In this document: positions 59,739 to 64,000 of the stretch, one piece after another
Numbering within the stretch: the first letter of the stretch is position 1
Layout: each line of letters begins with the position of its first letter
Source: Dermabacter vaginalis
GTDB taxonomy: Bacteria > Actinomycetota > Actinomycetes > Actinomycetales > Dermabacteraceae
Assembly: GCF_001678905.1 (NCBI RefSeq)
Contig: NZ_CP012117.1
Coordinates: 1,364,001-1,428,000 of the forward strand
Direction: 5' to 3'
DNA: 64,000 nucleotides
Position numbers and translations under genes: made by a program
The notes under the pieces: generated by a model
Told to the model about the DNA's origin: nothing
Seen by the model: the letters and a program-made list of their open reading frames with translations, nothing else
The model's database searches: none

Positions 59739-59745
59739 ACCTCCT

Positions 59746-61461
59746 TTGGCCAAACGACAGCCTCCACTTGATCCGAGACTCCTCCGCCACGTTCATAGCG
59801 CTCGCGCGCATGTGATCCGCACGGTTGTTCTCGGCCTCGTGGAGGCTGTCTGCGCTATTACGACCGCGTGGTGCGTGGCCTTGCTCGGTTCCGATTTGCT
59901 CGCCGAGCGCACGTGGCCACACGAGAACCCACTCCCCCTTGCGATCCTCGCAGCAGCCCTTCTCATGCGCGCAGCCGCCGTGTGGTACACGCAAGCCACG
60001 GGTCATCGCGCCGCCACCGATACGATCGGAGAGCTTCGCCGCGCCGTCGTGGAAAAGAACGCGGCTCTTGGCCCCCGCGGACGCTCCGGCGAGGCAGCCT
60101 CGACCGCGGCCCTCGCCACTGCGGGACTCGAGAACTTGCGCCCCTACCTCACGGGCTACGTGCCCCAACTCGCCCTCTCGGCAACCGTCACCCCACTCGC
60201 GCTTCTCGCGATCGCCGTGTGGGACGTCACGAGCGCCATCGTCGCGTGCATCGCCCTCCCCCTCATCCCCATCTTCATGATCCTCATCGGGAAAATGACC
60301 GAGGGCTCTTCGGCACGCTCTCTTGCCACCATGCGCACCCTGTGGGCGGAAACTCTCGACCTCGTCGAGGGCTTGCCGACACTCCGCGCGCTCGGGCGCG
60401 CCAAAGGCTCCGAAAGGATCGTCGCGGATCTTGGCGAGCGCCATAAGAAGTCCGCGATGACGACTCTCGCGTGGGCGTTTCTTTCGAGTTTCGCTCTTGA
60501 ACTGATCGCTACTCTCGGCGTCGCTCTCATCGCTGTCTCGATCGGCTTGCGCCTCGTAAGCGGCGGCATGGAACTCTTTCCCGGGATCGCCGTGCTCGTG
60601 CTCGCGGCCGAGGTGTACCTCCCCTTGCGCCTCGTGGGCCAACAGTTCCATGCCTCGACGGACGGCCTCGCGGCGGTCGATGCCGCCTTCGAAGTGCTCA
60701 ACACTACTGCCGCAATCGAGGCAGAAACGACCGGAACACCCCGTCTACGCCCCGCGCCTGACCTGGCCCACACGAGCATCGTGCTCGATGACCTGAGCGT
60801 CGTGGGCCGCGACCGCCTCGCCCCCGCACACCTCACGTGCACCATTCGCCCGGGTGAAATCACGGCGCTCCGCGGGGCGAGCGGTGAAGGGAAGTCCACC
60901 ACGATCGCAGCGATCCTCGGTCTGCTCGCTCCCACCTCTGGAGCCGTCACGCTTCGCACAGCACACGGCGAGACCATGGCGCTGAACACCATCGACCGAG
61001 AAAGTATGTGGGCGCAGGTCGCGTGGCTTCCGCAGCGACCGGTTGTGGGCCCAGGATCCCTCCGCGAGATTCTCGAACCCGCACTTCCCGCCGATGCCGA
61101 CACCACTTCTCGCGGGGCCCAAAAACTCCTTGAGCAGGCCGCACATGCCACGGGCCTTGACGCCCACGTCATCGACGTGCACGGTTGGGACGTGGAACTG
61201 GGCCGCGGTGGCACGGGACTTTCCGTCGGCCAGCGCCAGCGCGTTGCCCTCACCGCAGCGCTCCTCGAAGCCAAGCCTCTCGTGATCCTCGATGAACCGA
61301 CCTCTCACCTCGATGGGGCGAGCGAAGCGATGATCGTGCGCTTGCTCGAAACTCTGCGTGAGGGCGGCTCGAGCGTCCTCGTGACCGCGCACAGGCAAGC
61401 CCTTCTCGACATCGCCGACCAGGTCATCGACGTGCGCGCGGGTGAGGTGGTGGCCTCGTGA
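59746..61461 (+). CDS. cydD: ABC exporter subunit CydD (cytochrome bd assembly)
   Basis: A 571-aa half-transporter that with CydC exports cysteine/glutathione or otherwise controls periplasmic redox and heme needed for cytochrome bd. Six membrane helices lie in residues about 30-310. The nucleotide-binding domain has Walker A GASGEGKST, the signature LSVGQRQRVALTAALLEAKP, and Walker B LVILDEPTSHLDG, with the H-loop at VLVTAHRQ. The start appears to be TTG 59746, with GGAAAG inside the cydB end as SD (about 11 nt). Its TGA overlaps the cydC GTG. Confidence 0.92.
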   Translation: MAKRQPPLDPRLLRHVHSARAHVIRTVVLGLVEAVCAITTAWCVALLGSDLLAERTWPHENPLPLAILAAALLMRAAAVWYTQATGHRAATDTIGELRRAVVEKNAALGPRGRSGEAASTAALATAGLENLRPYLTGYVPQLALSATVTPLALLAIAVWDVTSAIVACIALPLIPIFMILIGKMTEGSSARSLATMRTLWAETLDLVEGLPTLRALGRAKGSERIVADLGERHKKSAMTTLAWAFLSSFALELIATLGVALIAVSIGLRLVSGGMELFPGIAVLVLAAEVYLPLRLVGQQFHASTDGLAAVDAAFEVLNTTAAIEAETTGTPRLRPAPDLAHTSIVLDDLSVVGRDRLAPAHLTCTIRPGEITALRGASGEGKSTTIAAILGLLAPTSGAVTLRTAHGETMALNTIDRESMWAQVAWLPQRPVVGPGSLREILEPALPADADTTSRGAQKLLEQAAHATGLDAHVIDVHGWDVELGRGGTGLSVGQRQRVALTAALLEAKPLVILDEPTSHLDGASEAMIVRLLETLREGGSSVLVTAHRQALLDIADQVIDVRAGEVVAS

Positions 61462-63308
61462 AGTTCTCCTCCCGCGCTCTTACACGCATGCACGAGCTTA
61501 TGGAGATCGGCCCACGGCAGCTCACTGCGGCAGCCGCGGCGGGCGCCGCAACGCTCGGGAGCGCTTTCGCCCTCGCCGTCGTCTCCGGCTACCTCATCAC
61601 CAAATCGTGGACGATGCCGCCCGTTCTCGACCTCACGGTTGCCGTCGTGTCCGTGCGTGCACTCGGCATTTCCCGTGGCGTTTTCCGATACTTCGAGCGG
61701 CTACTCACGCATGATACAGCGCTCACCGGCGTGTCACGGCTACGCACCAATATGTACGCTGGCCTCACGAGCGCGCCCCCAGCTCTCGCGGGTCGACTCA
61801 AACGCGGCGACCTGCTCGCGCGCATCGGAGACGACGCCGAGGATATGGCCAACGACGTCATTCGCGCGGTCGTTCCCGCCCTCGTCGCGCTCGTCATGGC
61901 GGTGGCGATTCTCGCGACGATCGCGCCGTTTTCTCCTCTCGCGGCACTCGCGATGCTCGCCGGTCTCGCCTTTGCGACCATCATCGCCCCCTTCTTCGCC
62001 TTCCGCGCCGCACTCAGGGCAGAAAATGACCTTGTCGAGGCCAGGACCAACCTCCACACGCTCTCTCTTTTTGCCCTCGAGAACGCCGACGTGCTTCGCG
62101 TGCGAGGCCAGTGGCAGGAGACTCTTGCCGACCTCGAATGCGCACAGAACCGTTTCGATAGCGCGCTCGACAAAGCGGCCATCCCCTCGGCCTTCGCGCG
62201 AAGCAGCACTCAGATCGCCATGATCCCCGCGCTTTTAGGCTCGATCCTCGCCGCGGGCGGCGTATATCACCTCGAGACCGCGGGCCTGCTCGGCGGTTTC
62301 ATGGGCCACACAGCCGGCATCATCGGGGTCATCATTCTTGCGCCCCTCTCAAGTTTTGAAGCAGCCTCGGTGCTTCCGCAGGCGGCAAGCCAGCGCGCGC
62401 GTTCGATTGTTGCGGCAGAGCGTCTTGCGGAGCTTGACTCGGGCGATTCCCCCGTTGCCTCCGCGTTCGACACCACGGGCAGCTCGAGCGTACGCGAGGC
62501 CTTGAGGGCTGCGAGTGAAGACGCGCAGTCGGCTATCGAGAGCCCGGCAACCGTCGGACCAGCGAAGGCTTCCCCTTCCCCCGCGCCTGCACGCCGTGAA
62601 CGGCCAGAACCCGCCACCCTCACCGCAGCCGCGCTCACCACCGGATGGAGCGCGGAGCGCCCCCTCGCACACGCGCTCGAGTTGAGCTTTGCCCCCGGAA
62701 GCCGCACCCTCGTCTACGGTGCTTCGGGTCGCGGAAAGTCCACCCTCGGCCTGACCCTCGCCGGTCTCCTGGCCCCCCTGAGCGGTCACGTCACGTACGG
62801 CGGCGTGTCCCTCACCTCGCTCAATCCCACCGAGCTCGCTTCCCGCGTCACGTTTTTCGCCGAGGACGCACACGTGTTTGCCACGAGCCTGCGAGAAAAC
62901 ATTCGCGTGGTGAGGGGTGACCTCACCGACGCGGAGATCACTAAAGCCCTTGCCCTCGCCGGTCTCGACGCATGGGTCTCCAGCCTCCCATCGGGGCTCG
63001 ACACGATCCTTGGAAGCGGCGGTGAGGATGTTTCTGGTGGCGAGCGACGAAGGCTCCTTCTCGCCCGCGCGATCGCGCACGCTGCTCCCGTCACGATCCT
63101 CGACGAGCCCACCGAACACCTCAACCTCGGCCTCGCGTCCGCACTCATGGAGGGTATCCTCACCCCCGGGCGGTTCTTCCCTGCCGATTCCACGGTCATC
63201 GTGATTACGCATGATCGACGCTTCACGGATTCGGGAGCGGCGGTTCTCGATCTCGACGCCCACAGCACGCATGAAGGGAGCACCCATGTCAAAAGCCACG
63301 AGAATTAG
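61458..63308 (+). CDS. cydC: ABC exporter subunit CydC (cytochrome bd assembly)
   Basis: A 616-aa half-transporter partnering CydD. It has a six-helix membrane domain (residues about 15-320) with FRYFERLLTHDTALTGVSRLR, which is typical of CydC. An Ala/Ser/Pro-rich insertion (about 325-385) follows, then the nucleotide-binding domain: Walker A GASGRGKST, signature VSGGERRRLLLARAIAHAAP, Walker B TILDEPTEHL. The length exceeds many homologues because of the linker insert. GTG 61458 overlaps the cydD stop; the 3' end overlaps the sensor kinase gene by 23 bp. Confidence 0.93.
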   Translation: MKFSSRALTRMHELMEIGPRQLTAAAAAGAATLGSAFALAVVSGYLITKSWTMPPVLDLTVAVVSVRALGISRGVFRYFERLLTHDTALTGVSRLRTNMYAGLTSAPPALAGRLKRGDLLARIGDDAEDMANDVIRAVVPALVALVMAVAILATIAPFSPLAALAMLAGLAFATIIAPFFAFRAALRAENDLVEARTNLHTLSLFALENADVLRVRGQWQETLADLECAQNRFDSALDKAAIPSAFARSSTQIAMIPALLGSILAAGGVYHLETAGLLGGFMGHTAGIIGVIILAPLSSFEAASVLPQAASQRARSIVAAERLAELDSGDSPVASAFDTTGSSSVREALRAASEDAQSAIESPATVGPAKASPSPAPARRERPEPATLTAAALTTGWSAERPLAHALELSFAPGSRTLVYGASGRGKSTLGLTLAGLLAPLSGHVTYGGVSLTSLNPTELASRVTFFAEDAHVFATSLRENIRVVRGDLTDAEITKALALAGLDAWVSSLPSGLDTILGSGGEDVSGGERRRLLLARAIAHAAPVTILDEPTEHLNLGLASALMEGILTPGRFFPADSTVIVITHDRRFTDSGAAVLDLDAHSTHEGSTHVKSHEN

Positions 63309-64000
63309 CGAGCTCACAGCAGCGGTTCTCAACGCCGAGGATCCCGACGACCTGCTCGATCTGCTCGCCGACACCGCCTTCGACATTCTCGCGCCGGACT
63401 CGCTTCTCGTGCTCCTCCCTCTCGACGATTCGACATGGGTGTGCGAGCTCGTTCGAGGGCGTTTCGCGCAAGAGCTTCTCGGGACTTCCGTATCCCACGC
63501 CTCAGGAAGTTCCAAGGCTGCGCGTCTTCCCTTCGTCCTCGACTACGACTCCCCCGATGACCTCAAGAAGCTCACGTTGAACGACCTCACTCACGCTCTT
63601 GCCGGTGAGCAGTTCGGCGGCGGCGAGGTCGCGGACTCTACCGTGGAGGCATGTCCGATTGACGCGGGAGCCGCAAGGCGGGGACTCCTCATCGCCGCTC
63701 GCCTCACAAAGGAGGGGTCCGACGCCCCCTTGGCCTTCACCGAGACCGAGTCGGTGAGCGCTGCTTCGCTCGCTACTCTTTTTTCGTTCGCGCTCAATGG
63801 AGCGACGGGCCGCAGTGCGATCGAAGATGACCTCAATAACGAGCGCAACCGCATCGCGCGCGATCTCCACGACCTCGCCATCCAAGAGCTTTTCGGCGTA
63901 GGGATGCAGCTCGAGACCGTCATGGCGCAAGCGTCGCGCTTTCCCGAATATTCCGATGAGGGGCCGGTGGCGACGAGCCTCAAGGACTCGGTGGCAGGTA
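63286..64000 (+). CDS. Sensor histidine kinase (GAF-type N-terminus, HisKA_3), cut by window edge
   Basis: 238 complete codons are visible from ATG 63286 (SD GAAGGGAG). The N-terminal about 170 residues look like a GAF-type sensor (LLDLLADTAFDILAPDSLLV; ATLFSFALNGATGRSAIEDD). The dimerisation/phosphoacceptor box ERNRIARDLHDLAIQELFGV follows, His in RDLHD, which is HisKA_3 as in NarL/DevS-type kinases; the ATPase domain lies beyond the window. No membrane helix. The 23-bp overlap with cydC means co-translation with the cyd cluster, so redox, O2 or heme sensing for cyd control is the likely role. Confidence 0.85.
   Translation, partial: MSKATRISELTAAVLNAEDPDDLLDLLADTAFDILAPDSLLVLLPLDDSTWVCELVRGRFAQELLGTSVSHASGSSKAARLPFVLDYDSPDDLKKLTLNDLTHALAGEQFGGGEVADSTVEACPIDAGAARRGLLIAARLTKEGSDAPLAFTETESVSAASLATLFSFALNGATGRSAIEDDLNNERNRIARDLHDLAIQELFGVGMQLETVMAQASRFPEYSDEGPVATSLKDSVAG

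Overview
The window is chromosomal DNA from a high-GC Gram-positive bacterium (Actinomycetota). The evidence is a cytochrome bc1-aa3 gene set with a three-helix Rieske protein and diheme QcrC, a PASTA-domain Ser/Thr kinase facing an Rv2175c-type regulator, class II DAHP synthase, DUF4192 and DUF3043 proteins, a DEDDh exonuclease/GIY-YIG fusion, and actinobacterial synteny around obg, nadD and rsfS. Gene content (cyd cluster, many peptidases and peptide transporters, an LPxTG surface protein) suggests a host-associated member of the Micrococcales, possibly Dermabacteraceae. That placement is an inference from general familiarity, not a search.

Layout. 1-12.5 kb: universal stress protein (cut by the window edge), DUF4192, polyprenyl diphosphate synthase, Rv2175c-like regulator/PASTA kinase pair, DAHP synthase, PlsC, FadD, nuclease fusion, trpD. 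12.7-23.4 kb: respiratory genes, ctaE-qcrC-qcrA-qcrB on + facing ctaC-ctaD-ctaF on -, separated by a 2.7-kb stretch holding an ArsR-type regulator, an MFS exporter and decayed non-coding DNA; erpA lies behind ctaC. 23.5-30 kb: M20 dipeptidase, DUF3043, aspS, and a DEAD-box helicase behind a long leader. 30-45.8 kb: peptide uptake and hydrolysis (POT symporter + CocE/S15-type hydrolase; AbgT transporter + peptidase T; S9 peptidase), an LPxTG phytase-like protein, a HicB-like/HTH protein, a 54-aa protein coupled to an SDR, CDF transporter + pyrimidine-dimer glycosylase, and a tandem pair of exported paralogues. 45.9-47.9 kb: a remnant mobile island beside tRNA-Ala(GGC), with a coiled-coil CHAT-like cysteine-protease protein. 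47.9-56.6 kb: housekeeping block (phosphatase, rsfS, membrane protein, nadD, obg, rpmA, rplU, RNase E/G). 56.9-64 kb: cydA-cydB-cydD-cydC and a GAF-type sensor kinase cut by the right edge.

How it fits together. Two complete respiratory branches are encoded, the bc1-aa3 supercomplex and cytochrome bd with its CydDC assembly exporter. The kinase overlapping cydC is the likely regulator of the second. ErpA would supply Fe-S clusters, for example to the Rieske protein. The peptide genes point to an amino-acid/peptide-fuelled lifestyle.

Gene expression signals. Several genes (kinase, DAHP synthase, trpD, DUF3043, S9 peptidase) have a TAnnnT hexamer ending 6-7 nt before the start codon and no Shine-Dalgarno, so they are probably leaderless. 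The nuclease fusion has no ATG/GTG/TTG upstream of its first catalytic motif and probably starts at ATC. Best candidates for something undescribed are the CHAT island, the cydA leader, the deaD attenuator, the exported paralogue pair, and several perfect palindromes in promoters.
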